A stretch of DNA of 17,234 nucleotides from Desulfobacula sp. (GTDB lineage Bacteria; Desulfobacterota; Desulfobacteria; Desulfobacterales; Desulfobacteraceae), in NCBI GenBank assembly GCA_018702715.1, contig JABIYQ010000477.1, positions 1-17,234 of the forward strand. Direction: 5' to 3'. The stretch's first letter is position 1. The number at the start of each line of letters is the position of its first letter. This document shows positions 7,776 through 15,149 of this stretch, in pieces. The position numbers were made by a program, and so were the translations under genes. Below the pieces are notes generated by a model. It ran no database searches and was not told the origin of the DNA. It worked only from the letters and a program-made list of their open reading frames with translations.

Positions 7776-9040
7776 ATTATAAGGACAATCGTCCTCACAA
7801 GCTCGAACCCAACTCTTTTTACCGCTATATTATTGTGGGCCTTGCATTCTTCGTGATGATGATTGCCTGGGGAGTTAACTACAGCTTCGGTGTTTTTTTT
7901 ACCCCGCTTTTGGACGAATTCGGATGGACCAGGGCAATGACATCCGGGGCGTTTTCTCTTGGCATTTTTCTTGAAGGTTTTTGCGGAATATTTATGGGCC
8001 GTATCTGTGATAGATTAGGCCCCAGGTTGGTTGTATCCATTTGCGGAATAATGCTGGGTGCAGGATATATGTTGATGTCTCAAGTTTCGTTAGTCTGGCA
8101 TCTTTATCTTTTTTACGGCGTAGTGGTCGGTATTGGACTCAGTGGTACTTATGTTCCGATTATTTCCACGGTCTCGAAATGGTTTAACAAAAGAAGAGGC
8201 CTTATGACCGGAATCGTTTCAAGTGGTATGGGGGCTGGCACACTGCTTATGACTCCCCTTGCCGGCTGGTTGATTTCCTTTAAAGGGTGGCGCTTTTCCT
8301 ATATGGTGGTCGGTATGTCAGCATTGATTATTATGTTCGGATCAGCTCGTTTTATGCGAATGCCCAGAGGTGAGTATGCGGACAAACAACTTATGTCTGC
8401 CATAAGCCCTGCAAAGACTCAAACGATTCAAAATAACCTGCCGGTTGATCTCTATGCGGCCATGAAAACGATTTCTTTCTGGTTGGTCTGCACTGTTTTC
8501 TTATGCTGGGGAATGGTCACCTTTGCTATCCTTGTTCACATTATTCCCTTTGCCATTGAGGCTGAATTTTCAAGGATAGAGGCAATCAATATTCTGACAA
8601 TATTTGGGGGAAGCGTATTTTTTGCTAAAATCATTGCCGGTATTTCAACGGATCGATTGGGCAGTAGACCTGTTCTGGCAATTGGCCTAGGAATGATGAC
8701 AATAGGCCTTGTCCTGATTCTGACAATAAATGAGCTTTGGGTGTTTTATTTGTTTGCTGTTCTTTTTGCCTTTGGTTACGGAAGCGGTTCTGTGATTATG
8801 CCAAACATTGTTGCAGAGATGTTCGGACTTAGTTTCCACGGGATTCTTTTGGGAATTGTCAACTTTTGTGCCTGTATCGGATGTGCCATAGGGCCGGTTG
8901 CAGCCGGATGGCTTTTTGACACAACCGGCAACTATAATACAGCTTTTATGACCATCACCTTTCTTAGTTTGACTACTTTGGTAATGGTGCTGTCTATTGG
9001 AAGACACAAACAAGATAAGGCCCTAGCCGTTTCAAATTAA
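7772..9040 (+). CDS. MFS transporter, oxalate/monocarboxylate (OFA/MCT-like) type
   Basis: Twelve-helix secondary carrier of the inner membrane. The 422-residue protein has the MFS loop 2-3 signature as GRICDRLGPR (76-85), a second copy-like segment IAGISTDRLGSRP in the second half, and WFNKRRGLMTGI (137-148). These, with the N-terminal WGVNYSFGVFF stretch, resemble the oxalate:formate antiporter and monocarboxylate porter group, so an organic acid is the likely substrate; the exact one cannot be read from sequence. The two halves are joined by a cytoplasmic loop at about 195-228. The start is TTG at 7772, since no in-frame ATG or GTG precedes helix 1 and an in-frame stop lies at 7754. No good Shine-Dalgarno sequence is seen. 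It converges with the isomerase-like gene. Confidence 0.85.
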   Translation: MNYKDNRPHKLEPNSFYRYIIVGLAFFVMMIAWGVNYSFGVFFTPLLDEFGWTRAMTSGAFSLGIFLEGFCGIFMGRICDRLGPRLVVSICGIMLGAGYMLMSQVSLVWHLYLFYGVVVGIGLSGTYVPIISTVSKWFNKRRGLMTGIVSSGMGAGTLLMTPLAGWLISFKGWRFSYMVVGMSALIIMFGSARFMRMPRGEYADKQLMSAISPAKTQTIQNNLPVDLYAAMKTISFWLVCTVFLCWGMVTFAILVHIIPFAIEAEFSRIEAINILTIFGGSVFFAKIIAGISTDRLGSRPVLAIGLGMMTIGLVLILTINELWVFYLFAVLFAFGYGSGSVIMPNIVAEMFGLSFHGILLGIVNFCACIGCAIGPVAAGWLFDTTGNYNTAFMTITFLSLTTLVMVLSIGRHKQDKALAVSN

Positions 9041-9152
9041 CACTGAAATATCGGCAGTCATTGATTCATTTGACAAAGAGATCCATACCCTCATCTGTTT
9101 TGATTTTCCCATCATGCAACCATTAGGATTTTCTTTAACAAAAGTCCAAGTT

Positions 9153-9875
9153 CTATCCTTCAATAAAAAGGTTCAAGGACTCAATCTGCTTTTTATCATC
9201 AATCTCCATAACCGTGATTATATCCTTGTGCATCCTTTTTTTCAGTTCGCCAAAAATCCCTCTTTTTTTCATAAATGTTTTGGCAAATGCTAAGGCATCC
9301 TCGATAAGTTCTTCCTTGTTAACGCTTGCTTTAACTATCACATGGCTGTCAGCAAGTTCCTGGGCACCCAGACGCTTTCCAGAAAGAATCATTTCATTAA
9401 ATTTATATTCAGGAATGGCTTTTCTGACAAAGGCAATCATACCGGGAAGAAATGGTATGCTGATATCCACTTCCGGGAAACAAAAGAACCCCTTGTCTTT
9501 TTTCATAAATCTGAAATCACAGGTACAGGCAAGCATGGCACCATTTCCAAAGGCGTGGCCGTTAATGGCGGCGATTACCGGGACAGGCATAAATAAGATT
9601 CTTTTAAAAATTGTGTTCATGCCATACATAAATGCTTTTATGCTGTCAAAATCCTGTTCATTCATTTTTCGGCCCAGCCATTCAACATCAATCCCCTGGG
9701 AAAAATTTTTTTCATCTGTGGAGGTTAAAACAATTGAATAAATCTCTTTATTTTCAAGTATTTCATCAAAGCACTTATTCATTTGTCTCACAAACTCAAG
9801 ATTCTGCTTGTTTGGACCATTGCACATATTGATGATTGCCACTGATTCATTTTTTTCCCATTCAATAATTGCCAT
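9153..9875 (-). CDS. Enoyl-CoA hydratase/isomerase family protein, probably a delta3-delta2-enoyl-CoA isomerase
   Basis: Crotonase-fold protein of 240 residues acting on acyl-CoA in the cytosol. The oxyanion-hole segments are NFSQGID (57-63) and GHAFGNG (106-112). Of the two glutamates that hydratases use for water addition, the first is replaced by methionine (M114 in GNGAML), while the second is kept as E135 in CFPEVDI. One-glutamate members of this fold are typically isomerases, and the KKDKGFF..PEVDI stretch resembles plant and peroxisomal ECI proteins, so double-bond isomerisation is more likely than hydration. The start ATG at 9875 has AAGGAG six bases upstream. It is transcribed divergently from the HyuA-like operon and may help fatty-acid or dicarboxylate breakdown; the substrate is inferred only. 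Confidence 0.85.
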   Translation of the reverse strand: MAIIEWEKNESVAIINMCNGPNKQNLEFVRQMNKCFDEILENKEIYSIVLTSTDEKNFSQGIDVEWLGRKMNEQDFDSIKAFMYGMNTIFKRILFMPVPVIAAINGHAFGNGAMLACTCDFRFMKKDKGFFCFPEVDISIPFLPGMIAFVRKAIPEYKFNEMILSGKRLGAQELADSHVIVKASVNKEELIEDALAFAKTFMKKRGIFGELKKRMHKDIITVMEIDDKKQIESLNLFIEG

Positions 9876-9881
9876 ACACCA

Positions 9882-9887
9882 CTCCTT
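9882..9887 (-). promoter_or_regulatory. Ribosome binding site of the isomerase-like gene
   Basis: AAGGAG on the minus strand, six bases before the ATG at 9875; the best such site in the window and decisive for the start. Confidence 0.65.
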
Positions 9888-9924
9888 ACAAAATAGTATC
9901 CATTCTTTTAAGTAAACAGGGTTA

Positions 9925-9953
9925 TTAGTAAATTAAATATGCGAATAATTCAA
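9925..9953 (-). promoter_or_regulatory. Possible sigma-70 promoter for the isomerase-like gene
   Basis: On the minus strand TTGAAT (9953-9948), a 17-base spacer and TACTAA (9930-9925) give a leader of about 43 bases to the ATG. Reasonable spacing, moderate boxes. Confidence 0.35.
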
Positions 9954-9996
9954 GTTAAAACCAATTTTCAAGACGGATTTCAAAAGAGAATCTGAT

Positions 9997-10023
9997 TGAC
10001 AAGCCTTTCGTTTTCTGACAAGC
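9997..10023 (+). repeat. Direct repeat TGACAAGC, possible operator
   Basis: TGACAAGC occurs at 9997-10004 and again at 10016-10023, 19 bases apart, in the 208-base gap between the divergent isomerase and HyuA-like genes. The first copy is part of TTGACA (9996-10001), a consensus -35 hexamer, but no clear -10 lies 16-18 bases on. The pair could be a regulator site; it may also be chance. Confidence 0.35.
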
Positions 10024-10083
10024 TTTGTTGCGGTAAAAATAGCAAATTTTGGGCTGTAATATATTAAGGATCGGAAACACCCA

Positions 10084-11757
10084 ATGATTATTGGAATTGA
10101 TGTAGGCGGCACACACACGGATGCTGTTCTTTTAAGCAGCGACGGCATTAAGAAAAAGGTTAAAGTACCCACAGACTCTGCAGATCTTTTCAATACGATT
10201 CTCTCAGGCTTTACCCAACTTTTGGATAATATCGATCCAAAAAATATTAAACGGATTGTCATCTCAACAACATTGACAACTAATGCTATTGTTCAGCAAA
10301 ACATGAATCCGGTTGGAATGATTATCTCAGCAGGGCCTGGGATTGATCCCAGTGCTTTTAACACGGGGGAACACTATTATTGTGTAGCCGGCTCAATCAA
10401 TCACAGGGGAAGAGAAAAGGCTCCAGTTAACAAAATGGAGATTGAAGATATTGCTAAAAAAATGAAAAAGGCTGGCATTGAATATGTTGGCGTTGTCAGT
10501 AAATTCTGTGTTCGAAATCCCAGCCATGAAATTCTTATTAGACGTATTTTAAATAAATATTTTAAAAAAGTATTTTTGGGCCATCATGTGTCAGGGAATC
10601 TTAATTTCCCCAGAAGAATTGCCACAACCCATTTAAATGCTGCTGTATTTTCCCTTCATAAATCATTTTTTGAGGCGGTAAAACTTTCCCTTGAACAAAA
10701 GGGCCTTATGGTTCCCATTCAAATCCTTAAAGCAGACGGGGGTACCATGTCCCTTGAGTCTTCCATGGCTTTTCCAGGTCAAACCGTTTTGTCCGGGCCT
10801 GCTGCCAGTATTATGGGAGCCATTCCCTATGCCACTGAAAAACAGGATACCATTGTGCTGGATATCGGCGGTACAACAACGGATATTGCCTTTCTGGTGG
10901 ACAAAGCACCATTATTGGAGCCCTTGGGCATCCAAAGGGGTCGGTATAAAAGCTTGATCCGATCTTTGCAAACTGATTCAAAAGGAATTGGCGGAGACAG
11001 TATAGTCAGGATCAAAGAGAATGAACTGATCATCGGCCCTGAACGTTTGGGGCCTGCTATGGCTTTTGGCGGGCCTGAACCGACTCCAACAGACGCCCTG
11101 TTTGTACTTGGACTGATTAAGGATGGAGATCAAGAAAATGCCCAAAAAGGAATTCACAAAATTGCCATGGAACTTGGCCTGACGGATAGTGAGACAGCTG
11201 ATCAAATATTCAAAAAATGCATCTCTATAATTTTGAAAAAAACCTTTGAAATGATTGACAAACTTAATTCCAAACCTGTTTATACTGTCCATGAATTTCT
11301 TGAAGGATATAAAATCAGCCCGAGAAAAATACTGGTGCTCGGGGGACCTGCTCCATATTTTGCCAAAAAGATTGAAGAACTTTATCATATCAAAACCATT
11401 GCAGTGCCTGAATCTTCGGTTGCTAATGCCATTGGAGCGGCTCTTGCAAGAACCACATGTGAAGTTTCTTTAAATGCCGATACAGAACAGGGTATTGTAA
11501 CTGCCCATGAAGAAGGATTTGCAGAACCCATTTCCAAAACATTTTCCGAAGATGATTTAATTGAGACCGCACACACGCTTTTAAAAGAAAAAGCAATTAA
11601 TTTTGGTGCAGATCCGGACAATATAGGTGAGGTGGAAGTGGTTGAATTTCAAAAATTTAATATTGTACGAAATTTTTCGCCCAGGGGTAAGATATTCAGG
11701 ACAAAAATGCAGCTAAAACCTGGTATGATCAAAGGTTTTGAAAAGATTTTGCAATAA
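10084..11757 (+). CDS. Hydantoinase A/oxoprolinase-like ASKHA family protein (no HyuB partner)
   Basis: A 557-residue protein of the HyuA family, ATP-using relatives of 5-oxoprolinase, N-methylhydantoinase and acetone carboxylase subunits. The N-terminal part (1-175) starts with phosphate-binding loop GIDVGGTHTD (4-13) and has STTLTTNAIV (61-70). The core carries HLNAAV (183-188), GPAASIMGA (238-246), the second loop LDIGGTTTDIAF (259-270), GIGGDS (301-306), LGGPAP (419-424) and the closing VANAIGAALA (446-455). About 100 residues follow, ending the usual ASKHA fold with an extra region. The usual HyuB subunit is not next to it; instead an HDAC-fold gene follows 15 bases later. The reaction cannot be assigned. 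AAGGA lies 13 bases before the ATG, an unusually long spacing. Confidence 0.82.
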   Translation: MIIGIDVGGTHTDAVLLSSDGIKKKVKVPTDSADLFNTILSGFTQLLDNIDPKNIKRIVISTTLTTNAIVQQNMNPVGMIISAGPGIDPSAFNTGEHYYCVAGSINHRGREKAPVNKMEIEDIAKKMKKAGIEYVGVVSKFCVRNPSHEILIRRILNKYFKKVFLGHHVSGNLNFPRRIATTHLNAAVFSLHKSFFEAVKLSLEQKGLMVPIQILKADGGTMSLESSMAFPGQTVLSGPAASIMGAIPYATEKQDTIVLDIGGTTTDIAFLVDKAPLLEPLGIQRGRYKSLIRSLQTDSKGIGGDSIVRIKENELIIGPERLGPAMAFGGPEPTPTDALFVLGLIKDGDQENAQKGIHKIAMELGLTDSETADQIFKKCISIILKKTFEMIDKLNSKPVYTVHEFLEGYKISPRKILVLGGPAPYFAKKIEELYHIKTIAVPESSVANAIGAALARTTCEVSLNADTEQGIVTAHEEGFAEPISKTFSEDDLIETAHTLLKEKAINFGADPDNIGEVEVVEFQKFNIVRNFSPRGKIFRTKMQLKPGMIKGFEKILQ

Positions 11758-11763
11758 ATTAAA

Positions 11764-11769
11764 GAGGTA
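11764..11769 (+). promoter_or_regulatory. Ribosome binding site of the HDAC-fold gene
   Basis: AGAGGT-type sequence (in AAAGAGGTAT) a few bases before the ATG at 11773, in the 15-base gap after the HyuA-like gene; supports this start and operonic translation. Confidence 0.5.
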
Positions 11770-11772
11770 TAA

Positions 11773-13083
11773 ATGTTAAAGGCACACCATAAAACAGGTC
11801 TTGTATTTTTCCCTGCGTTTGACTGGGCCATTGATCCGACTCATCCTGAAAGAGAAGAACGACTCCTGTATACTCAGGACCAGGTTACAGAGGAAGGCAT
11901 TTTTGATATCAATGGGATAATTGAGTACAAACCAGATATTGTTACCTACCAGGATATCCAGCGGGCCCATTTTTGTGTGCCCAATGAAAAAAATATTACC
12001 ACCCAGTCCCATCTAATCAGTGCCGGCGGTGCCAAAGCCATTGCAGATGCTGTTTTAAATAAAGAGGTAAAAAATGGATTCGCACTGGTTCGTCCTCCCG
12101 GGCATCATTCCATGAGGGTTTCCCATGGCGGCCGTGGCTTTTGTCACATTAATATTGAAGCCATCATGGTGGAACATATCAGATCCCAGTATGGTATTAA
12201 AAAAATTGCGATTATTGATACGGATTGTCATCATGGGGATGGTACCAATGATATTTTCTGGCATGATCCTGATATTTTGTTCATTTCCCTTCACCAGGAT
12301 GGAAGAACCATGTATCCCGGTACAGGTTTTCCAGAAGAATTAGGCGGCCCTAATGCCAAAGGCTCAAACCTGAACATACCGCTACCACCCGGTACATCCA
12401 CGGAAGGCTATCTTTATGTTATTAGAAATTGCGTTTTGCCTGTTATAGAAGAATTCAAACCCGATCTTATTGTCAACTCTGCCGGACAGGATAACCATTA
12501 TACAGATCCATTAACCAATATGAATTTTTCAGCCCAGGGATATGCAAAACTGACCACTCTTCTTAAACCTGACATTGCTGTTCTTGAAGGTGGATATTCC
12601 ATTGAAGGTGCGCTTCCCTACGTAAATTTGGGTATTATCCTCGCCCTGGCAGGTCTTGATTACTCTGGAGTTGTTGAACCGGATTTTAATTCTGAACGCC
12701 TGAAACAATCGGTTAGTATTACGGATAAAATTAAAAAAACCACTGACATTGTTAATTCTTATTGGCATCAAAGAAACGAGCTGAGACAAAAAGCAGGCAC
12801 GCCTGGAGATCTTGCTGTAAGACACCGGGAAGTATTTTATGATACAGATAATATTTTTGAACAGCAAAAAGAAAAAGTGCGAATCTGCCGGGATTGTGGC
12901 GGCTGTTTTGAAATAGATTCCACGGCCAGGCCGGGGCAACATATTCTTGCTGTGCATATCCCAATCAATGCCTGTAAAGCCTGTATTGAAACCGGGTATA
13001 AATTTTTTGACCAGGCTGAAAAGAATAAATTTAATAATATCTTTTTACAGGACAGAACAAAAAATATCTATGAAATAAAGTGA
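11773..13083 (+). CDS. Histone deacetylase-fold deacylase with C-terminal cysteine cluster
   Basis: Zinc-dependent amidohydrolase of the arginase/HDAC fold; bacterial members deacylate polyamines, protein lysines or small amides. Residues ~1-305 are the catalytic domain: tandem histidines H111-H112 in RPPGHH, GRGFCHIN (120-127), zinc ligands D151 and H153 in DTDCHHGDG, third ligand D240 in SAGQDNHYTDPL and the tyrosine of EGGYS (Y275). All key residues are present, so it should be active. Residues ~306-436 are an added tail with CRDCGGC (372-378) and CKAC (401-404), a spacing that could hold a zinc ribbon and is not part of ordinary HDACs. The stop overlaps the GTG start of epmA by four bases (GTGA), which implies translational coupling. 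The substrate is unknown; protein lysine deacylation is one option. Confidence 0.88.
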   Translation: MLKAHHKTGLVFFPAFDWAIDPTHPEREERLLYTQDQVTEEGIFDINGIIEYKPDIVTYQDIQRAHFCVPNEKNITTQSHLISAGGAKAIADAVLNKEVKNGFALVRPPGHHSMRVSHGGRGFCHINIEAIMVEHIRSQYGIKKIAIIDTDCHHGDGTNDIFWHDPDILFISLHQDGRTMYPGTGFPEELGGPNAKGSNLNIPLPPGTSTEGYLYVIRNCVLPVIEEFKPDLIVNSAGQDNHYTDPLTNMNFSAQGYAKLTTLLKPDIAVLEGGYSIEGALPYVNLGIILALAGLDYSGVVEPDFNSERLKQSVSITDKIKKTTDIVNSYWHQRNELRQKAGTPGDLAVRHREVFYDTDNIFEQQKEKVRICRDCGGCFEIDSTARPGQHILAVHIPINACKACIETGYKFFDQAEKNKFNNIFLQDRTKNIYEIK

Positions 13084-13994
13084 CACTGGATTCAAAAAAC
13101 GTTTCACATCTTGAAAAAAGATCCCTTGTGATTCAAGCCATAAGGGATTTTTTTACCGACAATCTTTATCTTGAAGTAGAGACGCCAATTGTCTGTCCTA
13201 ATATTATTCCAGAATCTCAAATTGATCCTGTAACATCTGAAGACCGATATTTACAGGCTTCTCCTGAACTTTGCATGAAACGGCTCCTGGCAAAAGGGTT
13301 CAATAAAATTTTTCAAATCTGCAAGTGTTTCAGAAGAAATGAAAGAGGGTTGCATCACCTGTCAGAATTAACGATGCTTGAATGGTATGCTAAAAATGAT
13401 ACTTATCTTGATTTAATGGATCAATGCCAGCGGTTAATCAAATTTATAGCAACACGACTCAATCTTGATAACAAGATCAAATATCAAGATAAACTCATCA
13501 ATTTAAATCAACCTTGGCAAAAACTTACCGTTCAGCAGGCCTTTGTCCTATACGCAGACAGATCTTTAAATGATGCGCTGTTTGAAGGCAGTTTTGATGA
13601 AATCATCAGTTTCCAGATAGAGCCCCGTCTTGGAAATACAACCCCTTGTTTTCTATATGATTATCCGGCAAGCCTTGCGTCCCTGGCGAAGCTTTTACCG
13701 GGCAATCCTGAGGTTGCCCAGAGATTTGAGTTTTATATGGCCGGTATTGAGCTTGCCAATGGATTTACCGAACTGACTGATCCTGTTGAGCAAAGATCAC
13801 GATTTGAAATAGAAAACAAGATCCGTCGATCTCAAAAAAAAACAATCTCCCCCCTACCGGAAAAATTTTTAACTGATCTTGAAAAAATGCCAGATGCTGC
13901 TGGGATTGCCCTGGGAATTGATCGGCTTGCCATGATTTTCTGTAATGCGAGCTCTATTGATGATGTGGTGGCATTTACACCGGAAAGCCTGTAA
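13080..13994 (+). CDS. epmA: EF-P beta-lysine ligase EpmA (PoxA/GenX)
   Basis: Paralogue of the catalytic domain of class II lysyl-tRNA synthetase that attaches (R)-beta-lysine to a conserved lysine of elongation factor P, easing translation of polyproline stretches. The 304-residue protein lacks the tRNA anticodon-binding domain. Motif 2 is at ~78-103 (FRRNERGLHHLSELTMLEWY), IELANGFTELTD lies at 223-234 and motif 3 GIALGIDRLAM at 275-285. A277 matches the alanine (A298 in E. coli) that marks EpmA rather than LysRS, which has glycine there. The start is GTG at 13080, in the GTGA overlap with the HDAC stop, and gives a normal N-terminus. Neither efp nor epmB (the aminomutase making beta-lysine) is in this window. 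Some proteins of this type are annotated GenX. Confidence 0.92.
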   Translation: MTLDSKNVSHLEKRSLVIQAIRDFFTDNLYLEVETPIVCPNIIPESQIDPVTSEDRYLQASPELCMKRLLAKGFNKIFQICKCFRRNERGLHHLSELTMLEWYAKNDTYLDLMDQCQRLIKFIATRLNLDNKIKYQDKLINLNQPWQKLTVQQAFVLYADRSLNDALFEGSFDEIISFQIEPRLGNTTPCFLYDYPASLASLAKLLPGNPEVAQRFEFYMAGIELANGFTELTDPVEQRSRFEIENKIRRSQKKTISPLPEKFLTDLEKMPDAAGIALGIDRLAMIFCNASSIDDVVAFTPESL

Positions 13995-14003
13995 TTGTCC
14001 TTA

Positions 14004-15149
14004 TCATTTTTGAAATTCTTTGTTCACAAAAAAAGACATAATAATACACCCGATAATAAAAAACACCAAAGGAAATAATAATTGGCTTCCCATCTGAGGA
14101 ATTTCATTTATATTGGTATAAATCCGCATATCCCTGACAATACTTATCACTCCATCTTTTTTTATATATTGCTGCGCCATGATAATGCTTTTTTTAAACG
14201 GCCACAATGCATATAAAGATCCAACCATCAATCCCATCAGGAATGCCATTGTGGCATTATAATATCTTTTTAAAACAGCAGTGATAAGTCTTGAAAATAA
14301 AAGGCCCCCGAAAATAACACCCATACCGAAACACCCTAAAAAAGCCAGGTTTTCCCAATTCAATGTTTTTAATCCTGATATGGCGGAAATAACTTCAAAA
14401 TACTCTCCCATAAGGATCAGTACCAATGATCCGCTTATACCGGGAAGAACCATTGCGGAAACTGCAACTGCACCACAAATCAAAGCATACCCATATTCAT
14501 CATAAGTATATTTTCCTGTGAATAAAAAGGCTGCTGCGTCTTTTTTTTCTTTATCAAAAGCCTGATTTTCCAAATACTTCCCTGCATAAAATTCTGATTT
14601 CTTTTTAACTTTTTCGTAAGGATTAACTTCATAAGCCACATAAATCGTACAGATAGCTCCTAAAACAACAAAAAAAAGAAGATAGGCTTTTTTATCTTTC
14701 AGCATTTTTACCGGAATAATGATGGATATCAGGATCAAACCGAAAAATAATGCATAGGTAACGCTAAAATGAGAAATGATTAGATACTTCATCAAACTTG
14801 AAAGAAAAACAATGGCAACACCGGCACCAACAAGTAATTTAAAAAGAAAAATAAAGTCATTATTTCTTAAAAACTCAACAAAAGTATCTAAAGAGCTTGA
14901 TTTACCTGATTTAAAAATAAGGCGGATGATACAGGATAAGAAAAATAGAATATTGGCTTTGTTAATATTGTTCAGAATAGAAAAAACACGCTCATAAATT
15001 TTAAAAATCAAAAGAAATGTACCGCCGGAAACTCCTGGAATAATATTTGCCGTTCCAAGACAAAACCCCATAAGAAGTTCTTTGATAGACGATGATTGTT
15101 CTTTATTCTTTCTCATCGATTTACTTCTAGAACTACTCATTCCATCCAT
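14004..15149 (-). CDS. popT: DUF368 undecaprenyl-phosphate translocase PopT
   Basis: Polytopic inner-membrane protein of the DUF368 family, which was shown to recycle undecaprenyl phosphate, the carrier lipid for peptidoglycan and O-antigen precursors, back across the membrane. Two related re-entrant-like segments are visible: GTANIIPGVSGG in the N-terminal half and VSAMVLPGISGS in the C-terminal half, evidence of internal duplication. The protein (381 residues from this start) is longer than the ~300 typical of the family; the extra length is two charged loops, NPYEKVKKKSEFYAGK and onward in the middle, and a segment near the C-terminus. The start is uncertain: TTG 15158, ATG 15149, 15140 or 15116 are all in frame and none has a good Shine-Dalgarno sequence. 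The first three overlap the end of pcm, so coupling is likely. It converges with epmA, nine bases away. Confidence 0.85.
   Translation of the reverse strand: MDGMSSSRSKSMRKNKEQSSSIKELLMGFCLGTANIIPGVSGGTFLLIFKIYERVFSILNNINKANILFFLSCIIRLIFKSGKSSSLDTFVEFLRNNDFIFLFKLLVGAGVAIVFLSSLMKYLIISHFSVTYALFFGLILISIIIPVKMLKDKKAYLLFFVVLGAICTIYVAYEVNPYEKVKKKSEFYAGKYLENQAFDKEKKDAAAFLFTGKYTYDEYGYALICGAVAVSAMVLPGISGSLVLILMGEYFEVISAISGLKTLNWENLAFLGCFGMGVIFGGLLFSRLITAVLKRYYNATMAFLMGLMVGSLYALWPFKKSIIMAQQYIKKDGVISIVRDMRIYTNINEIPQMGSQLLFPLVFFIIGCIIMSFFVNKEFQK

Noticed and set aside
9041..9152. Terminator or small RNA between the convergent MFS and isomerase-like genes
   Set aside because: I looked for a GC-rich stem followed by T residues on either strand and found none.
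9214..9832. Plus-strand open frames opposite the isomerase-like gene
   Set aside because: They have no recognisable motif or ribosome site and mirror a well-supported minus-strand gene.
10049..10084. TTGGG...CCCAA inverted repeat that could hide the HyuA-like start codon
   Set aside because: Five base pairs across a 26-base loop, with no extension inward; likely chance.
14004..15149. A selenocysteine or pyrrolysine read-through gene, known in sulfate reducers
   Set aside because: No gene in the window ends early relative to its family and none continues in frame past its stop, so read-through is not needed.
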